Positions 1-8,889 of a DNA stretch of 64,000 nucleotides are shown one piece after another. Position 1 is the first letter of the stretch. The number at the start of each line of letters is the position of its first letter. The stretch spans positions 125,438 to 189,437 of the forward strand of contig DCRZ01000008.1 in the NCBI GenBank assembly GCA_002325375.1, given 5' to 3'. The notes beneath the pieces were generated by a model. That model had not been told where the DNA came from. It worked only from the letters and a program-made list of their open reading frames with translations, and made no database searches. The translations under genes were made by a program, and so were the position numbers. Origin of the DNA: Rhodospirillaceae bacterium UBA1479. Its GTDB lineage: Bacteria > Pseudomonadota > Alphaproteobacteria > Rhodospirillales > Casp-alpha2.

Positions 1-528
1 GGGGAACTGGGGGCCGAGGTCACCGTTCACCGCAACGACGTGGTGACGCCGGAAGATATTCTCGCCCTCAAGCCGCAGGGCATCGTGATCTCGCCCGGGC
101 CCTGCGATCCGGACAAGGCAGGCATCTGCCTGGACCTGATCGCGGCCGCCGCCGGCAAGGTGCCGATCCTGGGCGTGTGCCTGGGTCATCAGTGCATCGG
201 CCAGGCCTTCGGGGCCAAGGTCGTGCTGGCGCCCAAGCCCATGCACGGCAAGGTCTCGACCATCACCCACGACGGCACCGGCGTGTTCACCGGGATCGAC
301 AGCCCGTTCACGGCGACCCGCTACCATTCCCTGACCATCGACCCGGCGACGGTGCCCGATTGCCTGCGCGTCACCGCCCGCAGCGAGGACGACGTAATCC
401 AGGGCATCGCCCACCGCGACATGCCGATCTACGGCGTTCAGTTCCACCCGGAAAGCATCGCGTCCGAGAACGGCCACACGTTGCTGCGGAACTTCATCGG
501 CATGACCGGCACCAAGGCGGCGGCATGA
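1..528 (+). CDS. trpG: Anthranilate synthase glutamine amidotransferase component, 5' end missing
   Basis: Glutaminase subunit of anthranilate synthase. It releases ammonia from glutamine for TrpE, the first step of tryptophan synthesis. The reading frame is open from base 1, so the N-terminus lies outside the window; the GTG at 40 is internal. A class I amidotransferase domain is visible: the nucleophile elbow GVCLGHQ (Cys codon at 178-180) and the C-terminal VQFHPES holding the His-Glu pair. The family is about 195 residues long, so roughly 20 are missing. The stop overlaps the trpD start as ATGA, which suggests translational coupling. A PabA role in folate synthesis is possible in principle, but the trpD and trpC neighbours favour TrpG. 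Confidence 0.96.
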   Translation, partial: GELGAEVTVHRNDVVTPEDILALKPQGIVISPGPCDPDKAGICLDLIAAAAGKVPILGVCLGHQCIGQAFGAKVVLAPKPMHGKVSTITHDGTGVFTGIDSPFTATRYHSLTIDPATVPDCLRVTARSEDDVIQGIAHRDMPIYGVQFHPESIASENGHTLLRNFIGMTGTKAAA

Positions 529-1547
529 GCGACACGCTCAAGCCCTTCCTGGCCAAGGTTGCCGACGGCACCGCGCTGACCGCGCAGGAGGCGGAGGACG
601 CGTTCGCCGTCATCATGTCAGGCGAGGCCACGTCGGCGCAGATCGCCGGGCTTCTCATGGCGCTCCGCGTTCGCGGCGAAACCGTCGACGAAATCACCGG
701 CGCCGTGCGTGCCATGCGCGCCAAGATGCTACCCGTTACGGCCCCCGCCGGGGCGATCGACGTGGTCGGCACCGGCGGCGACGGGTCCGGCACGTTCAAC
801 ATCTCGACCGGGGCGGCCCTGGTTGTCGCCGGCTGCGGCGTGCCCGTGGCCAAGCACGGCAACCGGGCGTTGTCGTCGAAATCGGGGGCGGCGGACGTGC
901 TGACTTCGTTGGGCGTCAATCTGGACGCCGAACTGCCCCTGGTCGAACGCGCCATTGCCGAAGCCGGGATCGGCTTCCTGATGGCGCCCCGCCATCACGC
1001 GGCGATGAAGCACGTCATGCCGGCGCGGGTCGAAATGGGCGTGCGCACGATCTTCAACATCCTGGGCCCCCTGTCCAACCCGGCCGGAGTCACCCGCCAG
1101 TTCACCGGCGTGTTCGCCCGGCAATGGGTCGAACCGCTCGCCCAGGTCCTGAAAAACCTGGGATCGGAGGCCTGCTGGGTGGTCCATGGCGAGGACGGTC
1201 TGGACGAGTTGACGACCACCGGGCCGTCGTTCGTCGCCCAACTGAAGGACGGCGCCATTACAACCTTCGCCGTGACGCCCGCCGACGCAGGCCTGCCGAC
1301 GGCACGGCCCGAAGACCTCAAGGGCGGCTCACCCGAGGTTAATGCCCAGGCGATCCGCGACCTTGTCGCGGGCAAAAAGGGCCCTTACCGTGATATCGTG
1401 CTGCTCAACGCGGCGGCGTCGCTTGTCGTCGCCGGCAAGGTGGACGACCTGACGTCGGGCGTGGCCAAGGCGGCGCAGGCAATCGACGGTGGGGCGGCGG
1501 CACAGGCCCTGGACCGGCTGGTCGCCATCACCAACGGGGGGACATGA
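525..1547 (+). CDS. trpD: Anthranilate phosphoribosyltransferase
   Basis: Transfers phosphoribose from PRPP to anthranilate, the second committed step of tryptophan synthesis. The protein has 340 residues, normal for the family. It has an N-terminal helical domain, then the PRPP-binding GTGGDGSGTFN loop at about residues 82-92 and the KHGNRALSSKSG segment at about 108-119. The start is the ATG that overlaps the trpG stop. A longer frame from 177 only adds sequence antisense in style to trpG and was not used. The stop lies next to the trpC start, so trpG, trpD and trpC look like one operon. Confidence 0.97.
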   Translation: MSDTLKPFLAKVADGTALTAQEAEDAFAVIMSGEATSAQIAGLLMALRVRGETVDEITGAVRAMRAKMLPVTAPAGAIDVVGTGGDGSGTFNISTGAALVVAGCGVPVAKHGNRALSSKSGAADVLTSLGVNLDAELPLVERAIAEAGIGFLMAPRHHAAMKHVMPARVEMGVRTIFNILGPLSNPAGVTRQFTGVFARQWVEPLAQVLKNLGSEACWVVHGEDGLDELTTTGPSFVAQLKDGAITTFAVTPADAGLPTARPEDLKGGSPEVNAQAIRDLVAGKKGPYRDIVLLNAAASLVVAGKVDDLTSGVAKAAQAIDGGAAAQALDRLVAITNGGT

Positions 1548-1548
1548 G

Positions 1549-2364
1549 ATGGCTGAAAAACCCGCCAACGTGTTGGACAAAATCATCGCCGACAAGCGCG
1601 CCCACGTGCTTGCGCAAAAAGATAATGTCAGCCTTCAAGAGCTTAATAAAAAAGCACATTCCCAATCAGCGCCACGCCGATTCCTGCATGCCCTGCGGGG
1701 GGCAGCGCGGGACGGTTTCGGGCTGATCGCCGAGATCAAAAAGGCCTCGCCATCACAGGGCGTGATCCGCGCCGATTTCGATCCGCCCGCCCTGGCCCGG
1801 GCCTACGAAGCCGGCGGGGCGACCTGCCTGTCCGTGCTGACGGACGAGCCCTATTTCCAGGGCCGGCCGGAATACCTGATGGCCGCGCGGGCGGCCTGCG
1901 CCCTGCCCGTTCTGCGCAAGGACTTCATGATCGACACCTATCAAGTGATCGAAGCCCGCGCCATGGGGGCGGATTGCATTCTGCTGATCATGGCGGCGCT
2001 TGACGACGCGACGGCGCGCGACCTCGAACATTGCGCCTTCGACTTGGGCATGGACGTGCTGATCGAAGTCCACGACACGGCCGAGCTTGACCGCGCACTG
2101 CGCCTGCAAAGCCCCCTGATCGGCATCAACAACCGTGACCTGACGACCCTCAAGGTGTCCCTGGAAACCACGGAGCGTCTGGCCCGCGGCGTGCCCGACG
2201 ACCGTGTTTTGGTCAGCGAAAGCGGGCTGAATTCCGGGGCTGACCTGAAACGCATGGCAACCGCCGGGGCGCGTTGCTTTCTGATCGGTGAATCCCTGAT
2301 GCGTCAGGACGACGTCGAAAGCGCCACGCGCACCCTGCTGTCGACCGCACGGGCGGCGGCCTAA
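1549..2364 (+). CDS. trpC: Indole-3-glycerol phosphate synthase
   Basis: Closes the indole ring from CdRP, the fourth step of tryptophan synthesis. It is a TIM barrel of 271 residues and stands alone, not fused to TrpF. Diagnostic segments are AEIKKASPSQG (catalytic Lys), LRKDFMID, LIEVHDTAELD and GINNRDLTTLKV. The ATG at 1549 follows the trpD stop directly and sits behind GGGGGGACATGAG, a usable ribosome site. Bases of about 1615-1680 are clearly richer in A and T, with codons such as TTA, AAT and AAA, than the rest of the gene. This patch encodes the variable linker before the barrel and leaves the frame intact. Confidence 0.97.
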   Translation: MAEKPANVLDKIIADKRAHVLAQKDNVSLQELNKKAHSQSAPRRFLHALRGAARDGFGLIAEIKKASPSQGVIRADFDPPALARAYEAGGATCLSVLTDEPYFQGRPEYLMAARAACALPVLRKDFMIDTYQVIEARAMGADCILLIMAALDDATARDLEHCAFDLGMDVLIEVHDTAELDRALRLQSPLIGINNRDLTTLKVSLETTERLARGVPDDRVLVSESGLNSGADLKRMATAGARCFLIGESLMRQDDVESATRTLLSTARAAA

Positions 2365-2389
2365 GGCTCAAACATAAGGATAGGCGGGC

Positions 2390-2869
2390 ATGGCCGACGA
2401 TTTCACCCATCTGGACGCCGAGGGCAACGCCGTGATGGTCGATGTTTCGGCCAAGGATGCGACGGAACGCACCGCCACGGCCAAGGGCAGCGTCATCATG
2501 GCGCCGGAAACCCTGCAGCGCATCCTGGACCGGGGCGTCAAGAAGGGCGACGTGCTGTCCGTGGCGCAGTTGGCCGGCATCATGGCCGCCAAGCGCACGC
2601 CGGATTTGATCCCGCTGTGTCATCCCTTGATGCTGACCTCGGTCAAGGTCGACCTGACCTGTGATCCGGCGCGCAATGCCGTGGATATCCAGGCGACCTG
2701 CCGCCTGAGCGGCCAGACGGGGGTCGAGATGGAAGCCCTGACGGCGGTCACCGTCGCCGCCCTCACGGTCTATGACATGTGCAAGGCCGTCGACCGCGGC
2801 ATGCGGATCGAAGACGTGCGTCTGACCCATAAATCCGGCGGCAAGTCCGGCACCTTCGACGCCGCATAA
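2390..2869 (+). CDS. moaC: Cyclic pyranopterin monophosphate synthase
   Basis: Acts with MoaA to turn GTP into cyclic pyranopterin monophosphate, the first stage of molybdenum cofactor synthesis. The protein has 159 residues, full length for MoaC. Typical segments are VMVDVSAKDATERTA near the N-terminus, PLCHPLMLTSVKV in the middle and the MEALTAV...YDMCKAVDRGM active-site region. It begins 25 bases after trpC and ends 21 bases before moeA on the same strand, so it is probably cotranscribed with both. Placement of moaC and moeA behind trpC is a familiar alphaproteobacterial arrangement. Confidence 0.97.
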   Translation: MADDFTHLDAEGNAVMVDVSAKDATERTATAKGSVIMAPETLQRILDRGVKKGDVLSVAQLAGIMAAKRTPDLIPLCHPLMLTSVKVDLTCDPARNAVDIQATCRLSGQTGVEMEALTAVTVAALTVYDMCKAVDRGMRIEDVRLTHKSGGKSGTFDAA

Positions 2870-2890
2870 AACACCAGGAAACCCGCCGCC

Positions 2891-4105
2891 ATGCTGTCCG
2901 TCATCGACGCCCTGGAAAAAGTCTCCGCCGGCTGCGGCCTGCTGCCGGCCGAACAGGTCTCGCTGGATGCGGCCCTCGGCCGGGTGCTGGCGCAGGACGT
3001 GGCCTCGACCCTGACCCATCCGCCCACCGCCGTCTCGGCCATGGACGGCTATGCCGTGCGCTGGGACGACCTGGCGGCCATTCCCGCCGATCTGACGGTG
3101 ATCGGCGAAGCCGCCGCCGGTCATGTCTTCTCAGGCGCCCTCGCCCCCGGTCAGGCGGCCCGCATCTTCACCGGCGGCGCCCTGCCCGAAGGGGCCGACA
3201 CGATCGTCATCCAGGAAGACACGGAACGCCACGGCGACACCGTGCGGGTGACCGAAAAACCCGCCGAAAAGGGCGAATTCGTGCGCCCGGCAGGGCTCGA
3301 TTTCAAGGAAGGCGAGGTGCTGCTGAGCACCGGGCAGGTCATCACCGCGCGCGGCGTCGGCCTGGCCGCCGCCATGAACGTTCCCTGGCTGATGGTGCGC
3401 CGCCGGCCCCGCGTCGCCTTCGTCGCCACCGGCGACGAGGTCGTGATGCCGGGCCAGCCCGTCGGCCCCGGCCAGATCATTTCCTCCAACAGCCTGGCTC
3501 TTGCGGCCTACATCACCGCGATGGGCGGCGAGCCCGTGAGCCTGGGCATTGCCCGCGACACCCCGGAAAGCTTGGCGGAAACGCTGGCGGGGGCGCGCGG
3601 CGCCGATCTTCTGGTGACCATGGGCGGGGCGTCGGTCGGCGACCATGATCTGGTGCGCCAGGTGCTCGGCGGGCGCGGGTTCGAGCTGGATTTCTACAAG
3701 ATCGCCATGCGCCCGGGAAAACCGCTGATTTTCGGCCATATCGACGGCACGCCCATGCTGGGATTGCCGGGCAATCCGGTGTCCACCGGCGTGACCAGCG
3801 CCCTGTTCCTGCGCGCCGCCTTCGCCAAGATGCTGGGATTGGTTGGTGAGCGCAGGGAATCCACCGCCGTGCTGGGCACGGACCTGCCCGCCAACGGCAA
3901 GCGCGAGGACTACATGCGGGCCAGCCTGGACACCGCGGCCGACGGCCGCGCCGTGGCGACCGCTTTTCCCCGCCAGGACAGCGCCATGCTGGCCGCCTTC
4001 ACCAAGGCCGATTGCCTGATTATTCGCGATATCGGGGCGCCCCCCGCCAAGGCCGGTGATTTGGTGCGTATCCTGCCCCTGGGCTTCGGCTCCTTGCGAT
4101 TCTAA
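2891..4105 (+). CDS. moeA: Molybdopterin molybdenumtransferase
   Basis: Inserts molybdate into adenylated molybdopterin, the last general step of molybdenum cofactor synthesis. The protein has 404 residues, normal for MoeA. Visible segments are the SAMDGYAVR motif near residue 50, the MoCF-binding core with VTMGGASVGDHDLV, and the KPLIFG plus GLPGNPVS region followed by the small C-terminal beta domain. It is the last gene of the trpG-moeA series. No clear hairpin-T terminator follows it, and the next 238 bases hold the lexA promoter. Confidence 0.96.
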   Translation: MLSVIDALEKVSAGCGLLPAEQVSLDAALGRVLAQDVASTLTHPPTAVSAMDGYAVRWDDLAAIPADLTVIGEAAAGHVFSGALAPGQAARIFTGGALPEGADTIVIQEDTERHGDTVRVTEKPAEKGEFVRPAGLDFKEGEVLLSTGQVITARGVGLAAAMNVPWLMVRRRPRVAFVATGDEVVMPGQPVGPGQIISSNSLALAAYITAMGGEPVSLGIARDTPESLAETLAGARGADLLVTMGGASVGDHDLVRQVLGGRGFELDFYKIAMRPGKPLIFGHIDGTPMLGLPGNPVSTGVTSALFLRAAFAKMLGLVGERRESTAVLGTDLPANGKREDYMRASLDTAADGRAVATAFPRQDSAMLAAFTKADCLIIRDIGAPPAKAGDLVRILPLGFGSLRF

Positions 4106-4159
4106 ACCTCTCCTGACCGCCTCTTGCCGCGATAATGCCGCCACCAATCCGATTCAAAG

Positions 4160-4188
4160 TTGACACGATACGTGAACTAAAGTAGAAC
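4160..4188 (+). promoter_or_regulatory. lexA promoter with overlapping SOS box
   Basis: A -35 hexamer TTGACA at 4160-4165 and a -10-like TAGAAC at 4183-4188 are separated by 17 bases. The direct repeat GAAC-N7-GAAC at 4174-4188 is the alphaproteobacterial LexA operator (GTTC-N7-GTTC on the other strand). It covers the spacer end and the -10 element, so bound LexA would block RNA polymerase. This implies a 5' untranslated region of roughly 150 bases before the lexA ATG. The box is read directly; the repression is inferred from the known family rule. Confidence 0.85.
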
Positions 4189-4343
4189 ATATGGTGTATA
4201 TTCGGGTTGCATCATATTGTTCGTGGTTGTATTTCCGCGAAACACCAGATGAAACAAGGCAAGGGTCCTGATGGTATCGGCGGTTGCGGACTTTGTTCTG
4301 CATTTGATCCCGAACCATCTGCGGCCAAAGGGGCGGAGACAGC

Positions 4344-5066
4344 ATGCTCACCAAAAAGCAGTACCAACTTCTCGTGTTCATCGACAAAAAGCTCAATGAA
4401 TCCGGTGTATCTCCGTCGTTCGAGGAAATGAAGGAAGCCCTCGACCTGCGCTCCAAATCGGGCATTCACCGGCTCATCACGGGGCTGGAGGAACGAGGCT
4501 TCATCCGCCGCCTTCCCCACCGCGCGCGGGCCCTTGAAGTTCTGCGCCTGCCGGAGAACATGGACGATGGCCAATCCGCGCCCCGTTCCGCCCCGGCACC
4601 GGCCCCCACCAACGTCATTCCCGGCCGCTTCGGCAGCGGCCCCGTGCCGCTTTCCGGTGGCGGCGACGTCGGCCAGCCCGGCGAGGCCGTCTCCCTGCCC
4701 CTTTATGGTCGGATCGCCGCCGGCACGCCGATCGAGGCCCTGCGCGATCATTCCAACGCCGTCGACGTGCCGCCTTCCATGCTGGGCGGCGGCGAACATT
4801 ACGCGTTGGAGGTCGACGGCGATTCCATGGTCGAGGCCGGCATCCACGACGGCGACACGGTCATCATCAAGCGCACCAACACGGCGGACAACGGGGCCAT
4901 CGTGGTGGCCCTGGTCGAGGGCTCGGAAGTGACCTTGAAGCGTCTGCGCCGCAAGGGCGCCTCGATCGCCCTGGAGCCTGCCAACAAGGCCTATGAAACC
5001 CGCATCTTCGGCCCCGATCAGGTCGAGGTTCAGGGCTGTCTCGTCGGCCTCATGCGCAAGTACTGA
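4344..5066 (+). CDS. lexA: LexA SOS repressor, self-cleaving
   Basis: Transcriptional repressor of the SOS DNA-damage response, inactivated by RecA-stimulated self-cleavage. The protein has 240 residues: a winged-helix DNA-binding domain (about 1-70, with SPSFEEMKEALDLRS as the helix-turn-helix), a long Pro/Gly/Ala-rich linker (about 71-117) and an S24 peptidase domain. The scissile bond is Ala126-Gly127 in GRIAAGTP. The catalytic dyad is Ser161 (DGDSM) and Lys199 (VTLKRL). An SOS box in its own promoter indicates autoregulation. It is convergent with comEC, 29 bases apart. Confidence 0.98.
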   Translation: MLTKKQYQLLVFIDKKLNESGVSPSFEEMKEALDLRSKSGIHRLITGLEERGFIRRLPHRARALEVLRLPENMDDGQSAPRSAPAPAPTNVIPGRFGSGPVPLSGGGDVGQPGEAVSLPLYGRIAAGTPIEALRDHSNAVDVPPSMLGGGEHYALEVDGDSMVEAGIHDGDTVIIKRTNTADNGAIVVALVEGSEVTLKRLRRKGASIALEPANKAYETRIFGPDQVEVQGCLVGLMRKY

Positions 5067-5095
5067 GCCTGACACACGCGCCGACACACTCTTTT

Positions 5096-7225
5096 TCAGC
5101 GTTTCCGCACCTGACGCACCACCCAGGGCCGTCTGCCGCGCCCGTCGTTGACCGCTTGAACCTCGATCGCCGGTCCCAGGGTGATGCTATGCGCTCCCTT
5201 GGCCCTGAGATCGAACAGATCGATCACCCGCACCCCCGTGCCCCCCGTTCCATCACAGGCTCGCCCGGCCGGAATCAGGGCGATCACCAGATCGGCGCGC
5301 CCACAGTCCTCGGCCAGGGCGCCGCGGGTTTCGGCGAGAACCACCCGCCAGCCGGCGCGGGTCAGAACGCAGCCGACACCGTCACAACGCAGACCGTCTC
5401 TCTGGAGACGGCCATATCCTCCGTCACGCGCCCATTGGACGGCTTCTTCTGTGCGGTACCCTGCGTGTTCCAGCCAGTTTTCCCGGGTGAACCGGCCGTG
5501 GCGCAGGGAGGAAAACAGATACCCCTCTTGGCCCCGCACGGCGGCCAGGTCGCCGGCGGCCGAAACGATGAGGTCCGGCGGCACCACCCGGGCATTGGCC
5601 GCGGCGAACAGGGCAACCCCGGCCAAGCCGGCCAGGCGCAGCCGTCCGCGCAAAACACAAAGCCACAATCCGCCCAATGCCAGGCCCGTCAATGCCCAGG
5701 CCGGGGCCGAGGGCAGGATTTCCGTCGCCTCGGGCAGGCCCGCGACCCAGTCGGCGGCGCGAATCACCTGCTCCGTGCCCCAGCCCATGGGAATGAGCGC
5801 CAGCTTTTCCCAGCCGAACGGCAGCAACAGGAACGACAGCATGGCCGCCGGCATGACCCAAAGTGCCGTTATCGGCACGGCGACCAGATTGGCGAGCAGC
5901 CCGAACTTGGCGACCTGGTTGAAGTGGTAGAGTACGAAGGGCGCCGTCGCCAGGCTGGCGACCAGGGTGGTAAAGGACACCCCCGCCACGTAAAGGGCGA
6001 TCCCCCGCCCTGCCCAGCCGGACCGGTCGCCGTCGCGTCGCCAGATCCCCCGTTCCGTGGCGGCCTCATAGGCCGCGACCAGGGCGATGGCGGCGGCGAA
6101 GGACATCTGGAAACTGGGGCCGAGCAGGCTTTCCGGCTGGATCAGCAGCACCACCGTCGCCCCCCAGGCCAGCATGCGCAACGATATGCCCCGACGGTCG
6201 ACCATGACGGCGATCAGCACCATGGCGGCGATCAGGAAGGCCCGCTGGGTCGGCACCGTGGCCCCGGCCATCAGGGCGTAGCCGAAGGCCGCGAGAAGGG
6301 CCAGAAGCGCCGCCGCCTTCTTGACCGGAAAGCGCTGGGCAAACGGCGGATAGAGGCTGAGGGCCCGCCTGGCGCCGAAAAACACGATCCCCGCCGCCAG
6401 ACCGATGTGCAGCCCGGAAATGGCCAGCAGGTGGGCCAGCCCGGCATCGCGGAAGGCGTTCAGGACAGTTTCCGGGATCAGCGACCGGTAGCCGGTGATC
6501 AATGCCGCCGCGACCGCCCCCGCGTCGCCCGGAACGGCGTCGGTCACCCGCATGGCCAGGCGGACCCGCAGGTTCGACAGATGAACCCGCCAATCGAACG
6601 GCCCGGGTGGCGGTCCTTCCAGCACCCGCGCCGCCCCCATGGAAAAGCCGACGGCGCCGATCCCCGTGAAATAGGCATGCCGCTGAAAATCGAAGCCGCC
6701 CGGCATCAATGGCGGTGACGGCGCCGACAGGCGGCCGCGCAGGCGCACCCAGTCCCCGGCCTTGAGCGCCGGTTGGTGCCCCCGCAGGCGGACACGCACC
6801 CGTTCCGGCGTTGCAGGCTGGCTCAGGGCAGCAACGCGGACCCGGTCCAGGATCACCCGCGATCCCTGGTGATAAGGCTCGAATTCAACAATACGGCCCT
6901 CGATCACCGTGGTCGGCGTCTCCTGAGTCAGAAGCCGCCCGTCCAGGCTGTGCGTGCGCAGCGAGGCGGCGGCGAAACCGAGCGCCACGAAGGCCAGAAC
7001 CATGGCAATAAGGAAGGGGGCACCACCTGACCGGCGCAACAGGACCGACGCCAGGATCGTGCCGGCAAGAACCAGTGGCCCGGCGAACCAGATGGGCTCC
7101 TCCGGCATCTGGAAATAGACACCGATACCGACCCCCATGCCGACCGGCAGGGCAAACGGCCAGCGCCCCCTGTTGGCCGCGGCAGCGGCGGCGAACTCGC
7201 TTTGAAACCACCGTCTTAGGGACAT
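5096..7225 (-). CDS. comEC: ComEC/Rec2-family DNA uptake channel protein
   Basis: Predicted inner-membrane channel that moves single-stranded DNA into the cytoplasm during natural transformation. It has about 709 residues: an N-terminal DUF4131 region with two membrane helices and an OB-like segment, then the multi-helix Competence domain with AHLLAISGLHIGLAAG and SFQMSFAAAIAL, and a soluble C-terminal domain that is poorly conserved and lacks an obvious complete metallo-beta-lactamase motif set. I chose the ATG at 7225 because GAGGG precedes it at good spacing; an in-frame GTG at 7276 would add 17 residues with no clear ribosome site. It is divergent from gltX. Competence itself cannot be judged from this gene alone. 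Confidence 0.9.
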   Translation of the reverse strand: MSLRRWFQSEFAAAAAANRGRWPFALPVGMGVGIGVYFQMPEEPIWFAGPLVLAGTILASVLLRRSGGAPFLIAMVLAFVALGFAAASLRTHSLDGRLLTQETPTTVIEGRIVEFEPYHQGSRVILDRVRVAALSQPATPERVRVRLRGHQPALKAGDWVRLRGRLSAPSPPLMPGGFDFQRHAYFTGIGAVGFSMGAARVLEGPPPGPFDWRVHLSNLRVRLAMRVTDAVPGDAGAVAAALITGYRSLIPETVLNAFRDAGLAHLLAISGLHIGLAAGIVFFGARRALSLYPPFAQRFPVKKAAALLALLAAFGYALMAGATVPTQRAFLIAAMVLIAVMVDRRGISLRMLAWGATVVLLIQPESLLGPSFQMSFAAAIALVAAYEAATERGIWRRDGDRSGWAGRGIALYVAGVSFTTLVASLATAPFVLYHFNQVAKFGLLANLVAVPITALWVMPAAMLSFLLLPFGWEKLALIPMGWGTEQVIRAADWVAGLPEATEILPSAPAWALTGLALGGLWLCVLRGRLRLAGLAGVALFAAANARVVPPDLIVSAAGDLAAVRGQEGYLFSSLRHGRFTRENWLEHAGYRTEEAVQWARDGGYGRLQRDGLRCDGVGCVLTRAGWRVVLAETRGALAEDCGRADLVIALIPAGRACDGTGGTGVRVIDLFDLRAKGAHSITLGPAIEVQAVNDGRGRRPWVVRQVRKR

Positions 7226-7371
7226 ATCACCCTCGGCGCCCCCACGCCTGTCCATCCCCGGGTTTCGTGCCGGCACAAGGAATGCTGCGCCCGCACAGAA
7301 AGTATGCTATCCCTCCGGCGCCCCCCGTTAAAGTCCCGCATTCAGGGATCTAAAAGGATAAAAAGACAGCC

Positions 7372-8793
7372 ATGACGGTCGTGACCCGCTTCGCCCCTTC
7401 TCCCACTGGTTATCTGCACATCGGCGGCGCGCGCACGGCCTTGTACAATTGGTTGTTTGCCAAGCATCACCAACGTCATGGTGCCGGCGGCAAGTTCTAT
7501 CTTCGGATCGAGGATACGGACCGCGCCCGTTCGACCCAGGCGGCGGTCGATGCCATCTACGCCGGCCTCGAATGGCTCGGCCTGGATTGGGACGGCGATC
7601 CGATTTCCCAGTTCGAACGCGCCGACACGCACCGTGCCGCCGCCGAACGCCTGCTGGCCGAGGGCAAGGCCTATAAATGCTATTGCTCGCCGGAGGAACT
7701 GACCGCCATGCGCGAAGCCGCGCGCAAGGAAGGCCGTCAGCGCATGTATGACGGCACCTGGCGTGACCGCGACCCGTCGGAGGCCCCCGCCGGCGTCGAT
7801 CCGGTGATCCGCATGAAGGCCCCGCTCGAGGGCGAAACGGTGATCGACGATCTGGTGCAGGGCCGGGTTACCGTGGCCAATGCGCAACTGGACGACATGG
7901 TGCTGCTGCGCGCCGACGGCACCCCGACTTATATGCTCGCCGTGGTCGTTGACGACCACGACATGGGCATCACCCATGTGATCCGTGGCGACGACCACCT
8001 GACCAACGCCTTCCGGCAGACACAACTGTATCTGGCGCTGGGTTGGGACACGCCGACCTTCGCCCATATTCCGCTGATCCACGGTCCGGACGGCGCCAAG
8101 CTGTCGAAGCGCCATGGCGCCCTGGGCGTCGAAGCCTACCGCGACGACGGCTTCCTGCCCGAAGCGCTGCGCAACTATCTGTTGCGCCTGGGTTGGAGCC
8201 ACGGCGACGACGAGATCATTTCCACGGATCAGGCGATCGAATGGTTTGGGCTGGAAAACGTCGGAAAATCGGCGGCCCGGTTCGACGTTACCAAATTGAC
8301 CAGCCTGAACGGCCATTACATCCGCGAGGCCGATAACGCCCGGCTGACTGACCTTGTCATGGAACGTTTACAGGCCGCCTATCCAGGAAGACTTGCTAAA
8401 GAGGCTCAGGATCGGCTATTTAAAGGCATGACTGGTTTGAAGGAACGCGCGAAGACAATTTCAGAACTATCTGAAAACGCTATTTTTTACGCCCTTCAAC
8501 GCCCCATCCCCAAAACGGAAAAAGCGCAACAGCAACTGGGCGCGGACGGTGCAGCCCTACTCCGTGATCTGCGCCCTGTCCTGGATGCCACCGAAACCTG
8601 GCGCGACGAAGCCCTGATGGCCGCTGCCAAAGGATTCGGAGAAGCCGGCGGCCTTAAGCTCGGTGCCGTCGCACAGCCTGTCCGCGCCGCCCTCACGGGC
8701 AGCACGGTTTCGCCGAGCGTATTCGAAATCATGGATGTATTGGGCCGTGAGGAAACTTTGGGGCGTCTCGACGACGCCCTGGCCGGCCTTTAA
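7372..8793 (+). CDS. gltX: Glutamyl-tRNA synthetase
   Basis: Class I aminoacyl-tRNA synthetase that charges tRNA-Glu (or tRNA-Gln where an amidotransferase is used). The protein has 473 residues. The HIGH-type motif reads PTGYLHIGGARTALYNW near residue 10, and the KMSKS-type motif reads KLSKRHGA near residue 243. The C-terminal half is the helical anticodon-binding domain. Bases 8370-8510 are unusually rich in A and T with rare codons (AGA, CTA, TTA), unlike the flanking codons, but the frame is intact. Many alphaproteobacteria carry two GluRS genes; whether this one is discriminating cannot be read here. Confidence 0.96.
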   Translation: MTVVTRFAPSPTGYLHIGGARTALYNWLFAKHHQRHGAGGKFYLRIEDTDRARSTQAAVDAIYAGLEWLGLDWDGDPISQFERADTHRAAAERLLAEGKAYKCYCSPEELTAMREAARKEGRQRMYDGTWRDRDPSEAPAGVDPVIRMKAPLEGETVIDDLVQGRVTVANAQLDDMVLLRADGTPTYMLAVVVDDHDMGITHVIRGDDHLTNAFRQTQLYLALGWDTPTFAHIPLIHGPDGAKLSKRHGALGVEAYRDDGFLPEALRNYLLRLGWSHGDDEIISTDQAIEWFGLENVGKSAARFDVTKLTSLNGHYIREADNARLTDLVMERLQAAYPGRLAKEAQDRLFKGMTGLKERAKTISELSENAIFYALQRPIPKTEKAQQQLGADGAALLRDLRPVLDATETWRDEALMAAAKGFGEAGGLKLGAVAQPVRAALTGSTVSPSVFEIMDVLGREETLGRLDDALAGL

Positions 8794-8889
8794 CCCCGGA
8801 CGGACGCGTTAGAACCGCTACACCCCGCGGCATGCGCGCCGAGACGAACCGGAGACCCCTGTCTCCGCCGCCCATAAGGAGGGACACGT

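Noticed and set aside
5156..6718. 520-codon plus-strand frame opposite comEC
   Set aside because: Gly/Gln/Arg-rich shadow of comEC without a start signal or family match.
8851..8866. GGAGAC/GTCTCC hairpin upstream of gltA as terminator or riboswitch
   Set aside because: The stem is only 6 bp and no T-run follows; it does not match a riboswitch known to me. It may still affect gltA translation, but nothing supports this.
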